Positions 1 to 8,783 of a DNA stretch of 47,281 nt are shown piece after piece. Location of the stretch: positions 1 through 47,281 of the forward strand of contig JAAZEM010000066.1 of assembly GCA_012512265.1 (NCBI GenBank), in the 5' to 3' direction. This DNA is from Armatimonadota bacterium (lineage in GTDB: Bacteria > Armatimonadota > JAAZEB01). The notes under the pieces were generated by a model. That model did no database searches. It was not told where the DNA came from and saw nothing but the letters and a program-made list of their open reading frames with translations. The position numbers and the translations under genes were made by a program. The first letter of the stretch is position 1, and the number at the start of each line of letters is the position of its first letter.

Positions 1-116
1 CAGTCCTATCGGTCTATCCACAGGCCACGGGCTGTTCCAACCAGCCGGTGGCCGCCTCCTCCGCAGGCGCCCCGGCTTTGGGCATTCACAACGCTTCATC
101 TGAATAGGAGACCGCG

Positions 117-1727
117 GTGACCTTTCGTTTTCTACGTCTCTTCATGCTGGTCTGCGGCGCCGCTCTGGCTCATCTGGCGATGGCCCCCGTGCCCGCGCAC
201 GCGGGCCGGATCCTCGACCCCGCCACAATCACCCAGACGACGCTTCCCAATGGCCTGCGCGTTGTGATCAAAGAGGCACCCAGCATCCCGCTCGTGGCTC
301 TGAACGTCTGGGTGCGCGCCGGCTCTTCAGATGAGACCGAGGAGAACAACGGCGTTTCGCATTTCCTCGAGCACCTGATGTTCAAAGGCTCGAAGAAACG
401 AGGGCCGGGCGAGTTCGACCTGGAGATCGAGGGTCTGGGCGGCTTGGCGAATGCCACAACGATGGAGGACGCCACTCAGTATTATGTCGTCGTGGCCCAG
501 CAATATGCCTTGCAAGCGCTCGAAGCGTTGGGCGATATGATCTCCAATCCCACCTTCCCCGAGGAGGAACTGCGGCGCGAGCGGCAGATCATCCTCAATG
601 AGGTGTCCCAGGCCGCGGAGGATCCGCAACGCATCCTCTCCGAGTGGATCAATCGGCTCTCCTTCCAGAGTCATCCCTATCGCCTTCCTATCGCCGGCAC
701 GCCGCAATCGATCCGGCAGATCACCCGGGAGAAGATCCAGGCCTTCTATGATAAGTACTACGTGGCCGGCAATATGACACTGGTCGTGGTGGGTGCCGTG
801 AAGGCCGCCGAGGTGCTACCGCAAATTGAGGCAGCGTTCGCCGGGCTGCGGACCGGCCCCGTGCCGGCCCGCGACTATTCCATGGAGCCAATCCCGGAGA
901 AGGTGCGCTTTAGCACGCTGGAGCGGCCCGTATCGGGCGCATCCTTGGTATTCGGTTTCCGCGCCCCCGGCATGGACGCGAAAGACGACGTCTGCGCGAT
1001 GGATGTGCTCCTCTACATCCTGGGAGAGCAGCGCGCGCAGTCGGGCCGGCTCAACCGGGAGCTCCGGCAGAAGCAGAACCTCGTTTCGGCAATCTGGAGC
1101 GACTACGTCACCCTCCGCCACCCCGGAATCGTGACCTTCTGGGCGGAGACGGAGCCCGCCAAGCTCGAGGCGGCACGCGCGGCGATCCTGGAGCAAATCG
1201 CCCAGGTGCGCGACACGCTGGTGCCCGATGATGAGATTCAACGGGCGAAGATGCTCCTGTTGGGCGTCTATACCATGGATAACGAGACGTATGACGGCCA
1301 GGCAGGCACGCTCGGCTTCTACGAGGCGAAGGATACCTACCAGTTCGCGCTCGAGTATGAGGAGCGGATCGCGCGTGTAACCGCCGCAGATATCCAGCGC
1401 GTGGCGCGCAAATACCTGGGCGAGAACAGCTATTGCCTCGCCGTCTTGCGCCCCAAGCAATCCGAGGGCGGCAGCATCGCCACCGGCACCGAGACGCGCA
1501 GCATCGATCCGCCCCTTGAGGGCGAGCCCGCCCCGGCCGCGGAGAGTACCCGCCCAGAGGAGGCACCCACCCCCACCACGGAGGGTACCCGGCCAGAAGG
1601 GGCGTCTGCCCCGGCCGGCGCGCAACCCGCGGGGGAAGGGCCTCAGCCGCCTGAAGGTGGCGATATGCAGTCGGGGAACCAGGCAGCGTCCGGTGCCACC
1701 CCGAGCGAGGCAGGAGGAGCCGAATGA
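117..1727 (+). CDS. M16 family zinc metallopeptidase, active-type subunit
   Basis: Exported M16B (pitrilysin-like) peptidase of 536 aa. An N-terminal signal peptide (residues 1 to about 29, ending AHA) is followed by the inverted zinc motif H82-F-L-E85-H86, with the third ligand E162 in ILNEV at the spacing usual for the family, so the catalytic site is complete. The two M16 half-domains run to about residue 450. A Pro/Glu/Ala-rich tail of roughly 85 residues, with an imperfect TRPE(E/G)A repeat, follows and is not part of the fold. The GTG start is preceded by AGGAG at 106-110. The stop overlaps the next gene by 4 bp (ATGA), so the two are co-translated, as in M16 heterodimers with one catalytic and one inactive chain. 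The substrate cannot be read from sequence; degradation of peptides in the periplasm or outside the cell is inferred. Confidence 0.9.
   Translation: MTFRFLRLFMLVCGAALAHLAMAPVPAHAGRILDPATITQTTLPNGLRVVIKEAPSIPLVALNVWVRAGSSDETEENNGVSHFLEHLMFKGSKKRGPGEFDLEIEGLGGLANATTMEDATQYYVVVAQQYALQALEALGDMISNPTFPEEELRRERQIILNEVSQAAEDPQRILSEWINRLSFQSHPYRLPIAGTPQSIRQITREKIQAFYDKYYVAGNMTLVVVGAVKAAEVLPQIEAAFAGLRTGPVPARDYSMEPIPEKVRFSTLERPVSGASLVFGFRAPGMDAKDDVCAMDVLLYILGEQRAQSGRLNRELRQKQNLVSAIWSDYVTLRHPGIVTFWAETEPAKLEAARAAILEQIAQVRDTLVPDDEIQRAKMLLLGVYTMDNETYDGQAGTLGFYEAKDTYQFALEYEERIARVTAADIQRVARKYLGENSYCLAVLRPKQSEGGSIATGTETRSIDPPLEGEPAPAAESTRPEEAPTPTTEGTRPEGASAPAGAQPAGEGPQPPEGGDMQSGNQAASGATPSEAGGAE
1528..1615 (+). 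repeat. Imperfect in-frame repeat in the M16 C-terminal tail
   Basis: About two copies of a roughly 42-bp unit encode the related stretches ESTRPEEAPTP and EGTRPEGASAP. This points to tandem duplication of a low-complexity linker after the peptidase fold. Ends are approximate. Confidence 0.5.
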
Positions 1728-3118
1728 TACGGATGGCGAGGGTCGGCCGGCTGTGCGTGACGGGATTCCTGGCAGTCCTGGCGTGGTGGTCCGCCATGCC
1801 CGCGTCGTGGGCGCAGAATCGGCCGCACCTGACCCGGTTGCGCAACCGTCTCACGGTCATCACGAAGGAAGTGCACAGCAGCAACGTGGTGGCCGTGAGC
1901 GTCTTCGTTCGCGGCGGCGTCTCCGCCGAGCCGGCCGACCTCCCCGGCCTGGCCAACTTCACCCACCATATGCTCCTGCGCGGCACCACGCACCGCACGG
2001 CCGAGGAGATCATGGCGCCCATCGAGGCGATCGGCGGCACGCTCCGCGCGCGCGCGGATCACGACTACTCCATGATTTACCTCCTCTGCGCCGCCGATGC
2101 CCTCCGTACCGGGCTCACCGTCATGTCAGACGTGATCCGCAACCCCCGGTTTGACCCGGCGGAAGTGGAGAAGCAACGCGAGCAGATTCTCTCGGCTTTC
2201 ACTCGCCTGGATCAGGATCCGCGGTGGGTGCTCCAGAAGGAGATGGGCCGCCTTCTCTACGCCTCCGGGCCCTACTCGCGCGTTGTGCCGGGCACGCCGG
2301 AATCGGTGAAGCGGATCACTCGCGAGCAGCTGGTCTCCTTCCACCGGCAGCAATACACCCCGGAGAATCTGATCGTGGTGGTTGTCGGCAATATCGACCG
2401 GGCCGCCGCCGAGGAGAGCGTCGCACGTGCCTTCGGCGACATGTCCTTCTCGATGCGCCCGCCAGCCGTACCCCAGCCCTCAACCTGGCGTCCCCTGGGT
2501 GACCTTGGCACCAACGTGGCGGTCAGGAGTCAGGCGACCGACCTCGCGCACCTGCTGATCGGTTTCCCGATGGGCGCCATCACTCGCGAGGAGTATCCCG
2601 CCGTTCTGGTGCTCAACTCGCTGCTCGGTGGCGGCATGGGCTCGCGGCTGATGCGCGAGGTGCGCGAGCGCCAGGGCCTGAGCTACAGCCCGGGCACGTA
2701 CCTCGCCGAGTACTGCGGGCCGAGCTACCTGGCCGCCTACATCCCGACGGAGCCCGTGCGCCTCGTCTTCGGGCTGAACGGTCCCTACCACACCCCGGAG
2801 ATGATGCTGAACCGGGTGAAGGATGCCCTCCTCGAGCAGTTCGACTGGGTCCGGCAGCACCCCGTCTCGGAGGCAGAGCTGCAGCGCGCCCGGCGCTACA
2901 CCATTGGCACCTTCATCTACGACCATCAACGCACGGTGAACCAGGCGCGTTACCTGGGCTGGTTCGAGCTATCCGGCCTCGGCTACCAGTATGATGAGGA
3001 ACTGCCGAAGGCAATCGAGAAAGTAACGAAAGAGGATATCTTGGCGCTGGCGCGCAAGTACTTCACCCACTACGCCATCGCCCTGATCGTTCCCGAATCG
3101 AATAGCGAACGCCGGTAG
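1724..3118 (+). CDS. M16 family peptidase homologue, catalytically dead partner
   Basis: Exported M16B-like protein of 464 aa with a signal peptide (cleavage near ASWA-QN, about residue 26). The segment that aligns with HxxEH reads N78-F-T-H81-H82: the first His is Asn and the Glu is His. The distal Glu is also gone (ILSAF where the upstream paralogue has ILNEV). All catalytic positions but one are therefore lost while the fold, including the R/Y region near LSYSPGTY in the second half, is kept. This is the pattern of the non-catalytic subunit of two-gene M16B systems. It starts inside the stop of the active gene, with a GGAGGAG ribosome site at 1713-1719. A role in substrate capture or closing the chamber is inferred from such heterodimers. 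Confidence 0.88.
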   Translation: MIRMARVGRLCVTGFLAVLAWWSAMPASWAQNRPHLTRLRNRLTVITKEVHSSNVVAVSVFVRGGVSAEPADLPGLANFTHHMLLRGTTHRTAEEIMAPIEAIGGTLRARADHDYSMIYLLCAADALRTGLTVMSDVIRNPRFDPAEVEKQREQILSAFTRLDQDPRWVLQKEMGRLLYASGPYSRVVPGTPESVKRITREQLVSFHRQQYTPENLIVVVVGNIDRAAAEESVARAFGDMSFSMRPPAVPQPSTWRPLGDLGTNVAVRSQATDLAHLLIGFPMGAITREEYPAVLVLNSLLGGGMGSRLMREVRERQGLSYSPGTYLAEYCGPSYLAAYIPTEPVRLVFGLNGPYHTPEMMLNRVKDALLEQFDWVRQHPVSEAELQRARRYTIGTFIYDHQRTVNQARYLGWFELSGLGYQYDEELPKAIEKVTKEDILALARKYFTHYAIALIVPESNSERR

Positions 3119-3231
3119 AAAAGGCTCTGTTCACCGCGATGCCTAACTCCGCGGTGGACCCCGTGAAATCGGTGAGTGGTCGTAGCCACGCGCTTCGTCC
3201 CCCTTGATGGCGGCTGCTCCAGGAGAAACCC

Positions 3232-3756
3232 ATGGATCAGAAGCGAACTGGTATCATTACCTTCAACCGAAAGCCGATGACCCTGGTCGGACCGGAACTC
3301 CAGCCCGGTGATGCTGCACCCGATTTCCGCGTGCTGAAGGCCAACCTGGCGCCCGTCACCCTCGCAGACTCAGCCGGCAAAGTACGCCTGATCAGCGTCA
3401 TCCCCTCGATCGACACGCCCATCTGCCATGCGCAGACGCGCCGATTCAACGAGGAGGCCGCGACGCTCCCCGAAAACGTCGCCATCCTCACCATCAGCGC
3501 CGACCTCCCCTTTGCCCTTCGCCGCTGGCGGGCCGCCGAGGGGATCGACCGGATCCAGCTCCTCTCGGATTACCAGGAGCACTCCTTCGGCCGGGCCTAC
3601 GGCGTCCTCATCGACGAACTGAAACTGCTGGCGCGTGCTATCTTTGTGGTGGGCGCCGATGGCAAGATCGTCTATCGCGAGATCGTGCCCGAGGTGAACC
3701 AGCACCCGGATTACGACGCGGCGCTCAAAGCGGCTCGGCAAGCCGCCGGCGAATAG
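3232..3756 (+). CDS. tpx: Thiol peroxidase (Tpx-type peroxiredoxin), 1-Cys variant
   Basis: Atypical peroxiredoxin of 174 aa, close to the usual 165-170. The peroxidatic motif PSIDTPIC places the reactive Cys at residue 65, and the family block SADLPFA follows at 89-95. In classical Tpx the resolving cysteine lies in the RFC segment a few residues later. Here that segment reads R98-W99-R100, and C65 is the only cysteine in the protein. It therefore should not form the normal intramolecular disulfide and would need an outside thiol to be recycled. Function: cytoplasmic reduction of H2O2 or alkyl hydroperoxides. The gene stands alone between the M16 pair and the glycosidase operon, with AGGAG about 6 bases before the ATG. 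Confidence 0.92.
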   Translation: MDQKRTGIITFNRKPMTLVGPELQPGDAAPDFRVLKANLAPVTLADSAGKVRLISVIPSIDTPICHAQTRRFNEEAATLPENVAILTISADLPFALRRWRAAEGIDRIQLLSDYQEHSFGRAYGVLIDELKLLARAIFVVGADGKIVYREIVPEVNQHPDYDAALKAARQAAGE

Positions 3757-4019
3757 GCCGCCTCACGATCCGAGCCGGCGTGCAGACCTGGGTAGCCGGG
3801 ATGCACCGGCGGATCGATCTGAGTGAAGCAGCCAGGTGTGGGCAGGGCGAAGGCCGCCGCCCCCGCATGGCGGGACGCGCCATTGCGAGCGGGCAGGTAC
3901 CTTTGTCCTGCCTCATCAGAGTGACCTGTATCGCCGGATAGTCACGATCCGGGCGAGTTGGGGGCCAGTCGGAGGGCTTCACATCGCGAAGACCCCTGCA
4001 GATGGGTTGGGGAAGTATC
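3757..4019 (+). other. Intergenic region before the glycosidase operon
   Basis: This 263-bp gap has no credible gene and no clear sigma70 promoter. It contains short GC-rich hairpins, for example GGCAGG/CCTGCC near 3894-3914. I see no known riboswitch signature. Confidence 0.4.
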
Positions 4020-7000
4020 ATGGTACGAACGGCAGTGCTTGCGTTGGTCTTGCTCCTCGGGGGGCCCGCGCTCTTGGCGGCGCCGATCGATGGCCGGTCG
4101 GCAGAGCGCTGGGTGGCACAACCCGGCTGGTCTCCAGGGCGCGCGGCGGACGTCTATGGGTTGCGGGGCCAGGGAGAGTGGCTGGAGTTTTGGGCTGAAG
4201 GCAAAGGCCGGCTCATGACATGGACCCTGCGGCCCACGACGGAGGAGCTGGCCCACGAGCCGCGCTACCTCCTCTTCACCTACCGCGCGTTCAACCTCGA
4301 CAACACCGTTGAGAACTACGTCCTTTCCGTCCGGGATGGCTCGCCCTCGTGGCGGCAGTACGTAAGCGCCACCGACTTGGTGACAGACGGCCAGGCTCAC
4401 ACGGTCGCCATCGACCTGTTCAGCTACCGCCCGCCGGAGCCGATCAACTGGTTCGCGCTCCGGATCGCCCCCGCGTCGGACGCCCGGGGCCGGCTGCTCG
4501 CCCGGATCACCTTCGCGGACACGCTGCCGCCGGGGGTGACGGCGCGCACCGCCCCGCCAATTGAGCCACGCACCCAGCGGATTGAAGTGGAAAAGGTCTC
4601 CTGGAATCCCTCGCCCCATTTCACCCCGCGCCCCCCGACGCAGCATGAGATGACCCCGACGCCCGCGGGCATCCGCTTCCGTATGTCGGGGTATAACCGC
4701 TCGATGCGGTGGTCCGCGAGCGCTCCGGAGGGCCTCGACCTGGGGGCGATGCCGTATGTCTCGATTCGCTACCGCGCGCGCGGGCGATTCGGGCCGTTTG
4801 GCTACGCGCTCCATATCAGCGCTGCCGGCACACAAGGCGAGAAGCTCGGCGAATCCGTCATGGAGCCCGGCGATGTGGAGGATGAAGGCGCCTGGCACGT
4901 CTTCCGGCGGCAGCTCCCGTTTGCCGGCACCGCGCAATCGCTCATCATCGGGATCGATTCCCTCTCGCCGGACGCCGAGATCGAGATGGACTACATCGAG
5001 TTCTCGTCTGTGCCTCCGGCAGACCCGATCAGCCAGGTGGTGGAGTACGAGCGTCGGCCCGGGCCCTGGCCGCGGGGTAAGGACGGGCTCACGACGGTGG
5101 CGCTCCCCCGCGCCGCCGTGCCGCCCAACATCTACATGATCCCGCGCATGGGAATCGGCGCGTGGTTCGACACGATGCACATCACCGTGGATGGAATCCC
5201 GTTCGAGGTGCCAGACAAGGTCTCCGCGATGCCGGCCACGGGCACGGCCGCCGAGGATTCTGTGACTGTCGACCTGCCCCGCGGGACCACGGAGGCGCTG
5301 ATCCTCCTGGCAGCCGCCTTCCCGCGCGGCGAGATGTTCGGAACCAACTGGTCTCGGCCCACCCCGCTGCGCCTGCTCTCGGAGCCAGGACGCGTGGTCC
5401 TCGAATTCATCTACGCCGATGGGACCTCGGATCAGATGCTCCCGGTGCATGCCGCGAAGAAGACCTACGGTATCGGGCGCGGGATCGCGGTCTATGCGGC
5501 CCGGCCCTCGCCGGGCAAGACGCCGGTCCGGCTGGCGCTGCACGACCGGATGCGAAACGCCTGCTTCGGGATCCTGGGGGTGACGGCAAACACCGGGAAG
5601 CCGCGCGTGCCAGAGCCGGCGCGCGCGCAGGTGTGGTATCCGCCCGTAAAGAAGCCGCCGCTTTCGGACGCGACCTTCTCCTTCCGCACGGAAGGCGGTC
5701 TCACGTGGCGCGCTATCGAATCTCCCATGCTGGGCGGGAGCGTTTCTCTCGCGGAGAGCCCGGTCTTCCTGATGAAACTCGGTGAGAAGGAGATCCCCTC
5801 GTCGCGCTGGCGCGTCCAGAGCGTGCAGGAGAATGCCGGCGAGACGCGCATCACGAGCACCTACGAGGAGGCAGGAGTGGCGTTGCGCGCCGTCCTGGTG
5901 GCCCGGCGCGAGGAGCGCAACAGCGTGCGGCTCTCGCTGGAGCTGGTGAACGAAGGCACGAACCCGGTCACCGGAACGCTCTTCTTCCCCTACGTCTCTG
6001 GCCTCAAGATCGGGTCGGTGGATGAGACGTGGTATTTCGTCGCCCGCCGTGGGGGCGTCATCCATCACGTGCCGTGCGCCTGGCGCGACGAGATTGGCGA
6101 GAAGCACCCGCTGCAGGTGGATGGCTTCTTCAACCCCCGGATCGGCGCGGGGATCTGCTTCCTGCCGCGCGACACCGAGGAGCGGTTCCGCTGGTACCGC
6201 GTGGAGAAGGACGAGTCCGGCGGCACCTACGCGCTCGAATTCCTGCCGGAAACCGTCCAGCCAAAGCGAGGCTGGAGCTCGGTGCCGGTGGTCGTTGCCG
6301 TCGTTCCTGGCGACTGGAAGGACCAGTTCAACACCTACCTGAAGTGGGTGAAAACCTGGCATAAACCGACCGTCCCGCGCAAGCAGTGGTTCCGCGAGGT
6401 GTTCGCGTTTGCCCCGGGCGATCCCACCTCGAACATGAGCCTGCCGGTGGAGCAGCGAATCGACTTCGTGAGCAAGGCACGCCGGTTCAAGGACGTGATT
6501 GGCGTCTGCGACTACGTCCATCTCTTCGGCTGGGCCAAGACGGAGGAGTACGGCCACTGGGGCGATTATGACCACTACGACGCCATCGGCGGGCGCGAGC
6601 GGTTCGTCCAGGAGGTGCGCCGCATCCAGGAGACGGGAACCCCGCTCGGGCTCTACCTCGACGGCTACCTGGTTTCAACGCGCTCGCTGAAGCCCACGCA
6701 AGAGGAGCGGGAGAAGTGGGCCGTCCGCCAAGCGGATGGCAAAATGCTCTATCACACGAGCTACGTTGCCCATTCGATGTGCCCGTACGTGCCGGAATGG
6801 CGCGACTACCTCACGAAGGTCTACCAGCGCGTGGCGGCCGAGGTGAAGCCGGACGGGATGTACCTGGATGAGTTCGGGAAGTCGATGGTGAGCCGGATCT
6901 GCTACTCCGCGGAGCATGGTCACCCCGTGCCGATGGGGATGGCGCCCGGAGAGGGAATCTTGTCGCGGCAGGTCCGCGAGGCGATCCCGCCTGAGATCGC

Positions 7001-7598
7001 CACCTACTGCGAGTTCGTCCCCTCCGACGTCATGACGCAGCATCTGGACGGCGGCTTTGGGCACGTCGCGCTCGACGGCCATCGCGATGCCGGGGATCCG
7101 GTGGCGCCGCACTACGTGAACCTGCACCGGTTCGCGTTCCCGGACTTCAAGACGTTCGAGCTGATCTACTACGTGCCGCAGACGAACGGCAACTGGTACC
7201 TGCTGAAATACCCGTTCTTCAACGGCGACGGCTACTACCTCACGAGCGTCTTGTTCAGCAGCGACGAGCACGCCCAAGGGTTCTACCGCTCCGTCTTCCG
7301 GGTGCAGCACGAGCATAAGGACGCGTTCACGGCAGACGACGTGGAGCCGCTTGTGACCACGCGCCAGCCGGGCCTCTTCGCCAACCGTTTCTCCACCCCG
7401 AAGAAGACGGTGTGGACGCTCCTCAACACCAACCACCGTACGCTGCGCGGGCACCTGATGACGGTCCCCCACCGGCCAGGAGCGCGCTATTACGACGCGT
7501 GGAACCAGCGGCCCATCACCGCGAACGTCCGTGGCGACGTGGCCGAGCTGGTGTTCGACATCGGTCCGCGTGAAGTGGGCTGCATCGTGCAGCAGTAA
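4020..7598 (+). CDS. Large secreted glycosidase-like TIM-barrel protein (DUF6259-like)
   Basis: Exported protein of 1192 aa. The start at 4020 gives a clean signal peptide (MVRTAVLALVLLL..., cleavage after about residue 21); an in-frame ATG at 4002 would add six residues. The N-terminal half (about 25-560) is beta-rich and looks like carbohydrate-binding or beta-sandwich modules. The C-terminal half has the look of a glycoside-hydrolase barrel: YVHLFGWAK, then LGLYLDGYL, then PDGMYLDEFG, whose acidic residues at strand ends suit catalysis, followed by a small beta-domain with VWTLLNTNHRTLRGH. It resembles the DUF6259 group, whose substrate I do not know. It heads an operon with a Gfo/Idh/MocA dehydrogenase and an epimerase, so it probably supplies a sugar that they process. 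A 10-bp hairpin follows the stop. Confidence 0.7.
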   Translation: MVRTAVLALVLLLGGPALLAAPIDGRSAERWVAQPGWSPGRAADVYGLRGQGEWLEFWAEGKGRLMTWTLRPTTEELAHEPRYLLFTYRAFNLDNTVENYVLSVRDGSPSWRQYVSATDLVTDGQAHTVAIDLFSYRPPEPINWFALRIAPASDARGRLLARITFADTLPPGVTARTAPPIEPRTQRIEVEKVSWNPSPHFTPRPPTQHEMTPTPAGIRFRMSGYNRSMRWSASAPEGLDLGAMPYVSIRYRARGRFGPFGYALHISAAGTQGEKLGESVMEPGDVEDEGAWHVFRRQLPFAGTAQSLIIGIDSLSPDAEIEMDYIEFSSVPPADPISQVVEYERRPGPWPRGKDGLTTVALPRAAVPPNIYMIPRMGIGAWFDTMHITVDGIPFEVPDKVSAMPATGTAAEDSVTVDLPRGTTEALILLAAAFPRGEMFGTNWSRPTPLRLLSEPGRVVLEFIYADGTSDQMLPVHAAKKTYGIGRGIAVYAARPSPGKTPVRLALHDRMRNACFGILGVTANTGKPRVPEPARAQVWYPPVKKPPLSDATFSFRTEGGLTWRAIESPMLGGSVSLAESPVFLMKLGEKEIPSSRWRVQSVQENAGETRITSTYEEAGVALRAVLVARREERNSVRLSLELVNEGTNPVTGTLFFPYVSGLKIGSVDETWYFVARRGGVIHHVPCAWRDEIGEKHPLQVDGFFNPRIGAGICFLPRDTEERFRWYRVEKDESGGTYALEFLPETVQPKRGWSSVPVVVAVVPGDWKDQFNTYLKWVKTWHKPTVPRKQWFREVFAFAPGDPTSNMSLPVEQRIDFVSKARRFKDVIGVCDYVHLFGWAKTEEYGHWGDYDHYDAIGGRERFVQEVRRIQETGTPLGLYLDGYLVSTRSLKPTQEEREKWAVRQADGKMLYHTSYVAHSMCPYVPEWRDYLTKVYQRVAAEVKPDGMYLDEFGKSMVSRICYSAEHGHPVPMGMAPGEGILSRQVREAIPPEIATYCEFVPSDVMTQHLDGGFGHVALDGHRDAGDPVAPHYVNLHRFAFPDFKTFELIYYVPQTNGNWYLLKYPFFNGDGYYLTSVLFSSDEHAQGFYRSVFRVQHEHKDAFTADDVEPLVTTRQPGLFANRFSTPKKTVWTLLNTNHRTLRGHLMTVPHRPGARYYDAWNQRPITANVRGDVAELVFDIGPREVGCIVQQ

Positions 7599-7615
7599 CA
7601 CAGGGCAAGCGAATC

Positions 7616-7644
7616 GGGCCGAGGGGGCGAGTCTCCCTCGGCCC
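7616..7644 (+). terminator. GC-rich hairpin after the glycosidase-like gene
   Basis: Perfect 10-bp stem GGGCCGAGGG / CCCTCGGCCC with a 9-nt loop, 18 bp after the stop. No T-run follows, so it may act as a partial terminator or as an RNA-stabilising hairpin within the operon. Confidence 0.5.
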
Positions 7645-7772
7645 ACCTCTCCGCGCCGGCCCCGCCTCTGGCCCGAGGAGGCACTCTGTCCCCCGTTCCG
7701 CGCCTCGAACCCCTGTACCCGTATCTGCTTGGCACCGCTCTTGCCGATGGTGACGCGGGGGTATGGAGAACG

Positions 7773-8783
7773 ATGCCGGAGAGAAAGCTGAGGCTGGCGG
7801 TCGTGGGGTGCGGTGCGATCGCTGAGAGGGGCCACATTCCGGCGGCCCGGCGGGTGGGCGAGGTGCGCCTGGTGGCGCTGGTGGATAGCGACACGGCGCG
7901 GGCAGAGGCGCTGGCCCGGCGCTTCGGGGTGCCGCGCGTGGCAGCCACTCTCTCCGGCGTGGCGGCAGAGGTCGATGCCGCGATTCTCGCGACGCCACCA
8001 CACGTGCGCCCAGCGCTCGCAGAAGAGGCCTTCCGCGAGGGGCTGCACGTTCTCTGCGAAAAACCCCTGGCAAACACCACCACGGAAGCCGAGGCGATCC
8101 TCCGCGCGGCCGCCCGGGCGCGCCGCGTGCTCGCCGTCGCCCACACGTACCGCTTCTTCCCCAACCGGATCCGGCTGTATGAGATGCTCGGGCAAGGCGT
8201 TCTCGGCGGGGTCCGGCGCATCGATGTCCGCGAGGGGATGCCGGCCGGGTGGCCCACGCGCTCCGGTTACCCCTTCCGCAAGGAGATGGTTCCAGGGGGC
8301 GTTCTGCTCACGCTGGGGATCCACTCGCTGGACGCACTCTTCTGGTGGTTCGGCGAGCCTTTCGCTTTTCAGTATGAGGACGACTCCGTGGGCGGCCTGG
8401 AGAGCAATGCGCGAATCCGCATGCACTTCGCCGGCGAGGTGGAGGCCTCCGTTCGCCTGAGCCGCACCTGCCGCCTCGAAAACCGGATGACCGTGGAGGG
8501 CGAGCGGGGCGCTCTGAGCGTGCCGGTGTATGATCAACGAGTGATTCACCAGTGCCTGGGAGGGAAAGAGGCGAGACGGGTGGTCGAGCGAGGGCGGTCT
8601 GGCCTGGTGCACGTCGTGGCCGAGCAGCTGCGCGACTTCGCGAGAAGCATCACGGAGCAGCGGGCCCCCCGGGCGACGGGCGCCGATGGCCTGCGCGTCG
8701 TCCAGTTCATCGAAGGGTGTTACGCCGCCAAGCGAGCACGCCCGCTCCCCGAGCAGGCACCGATTGCGGGGTTTACATGGTAG
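7773..8783 (+). CDS. Gfo/Idh/MocA family NAD(P)-dependent oxidoreductase
   Basis: Cytoplasmic sugar or cyclitol dehydrogenase of 336 aa. The Rossmann motif G12-C-G-A-I-A sits at the N-terminus, the family signature E96-K97-P98 contributes the catalytic lysine region, and GGVLLTLGIHSLD in the C-terminal alpha/beta domain carries the usual substrate-side His. GGAG at 7764-7767 supports the ATG at 7773. It overlaps the next gene by 7 bp and follows the exported glycosidase-like protein, so it probably oxidises or reduces a sugar released by it. The exact substrate cannot be read from the motifs. Confidence 0.9.
   Translation: MPERKLRLAVVGCGAIAERGHIPAARRVGEVRLVALVDSDTARAEALARRFGVPRVAATLSGVAAEVDAAILATPPHVRPALAEEAFREGLHVLCEKPLANTTTEAEAILRAAARARRVLAVAHTYRFFPNRIRLYEMLGQGVLGGVRRIDVREGMPAGWPTRSGYPFRKEMVPGGVLLTLGIHSLDALFWWFGEPFAFQYEDDSVGGLESNARIRMHFAGEVEASVRLSRTCRLENRMTVEGERGALSVPVYDQRVIHQCLGGKEARRVVERGRSGLVHVVAEQLRDFARSITEQRAPRATGADGLRVVQFIEGCYAAKRARPLPEQAPIAGFTW

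Noticed and set aside
3942..6575. 877-codon open frame on the minus strand
   Set aside because: Antisense to the glycosidase-like gene; rich in Arg/His/Gly with no domain or ribosome site. An artefact of GC-rich codon bias.
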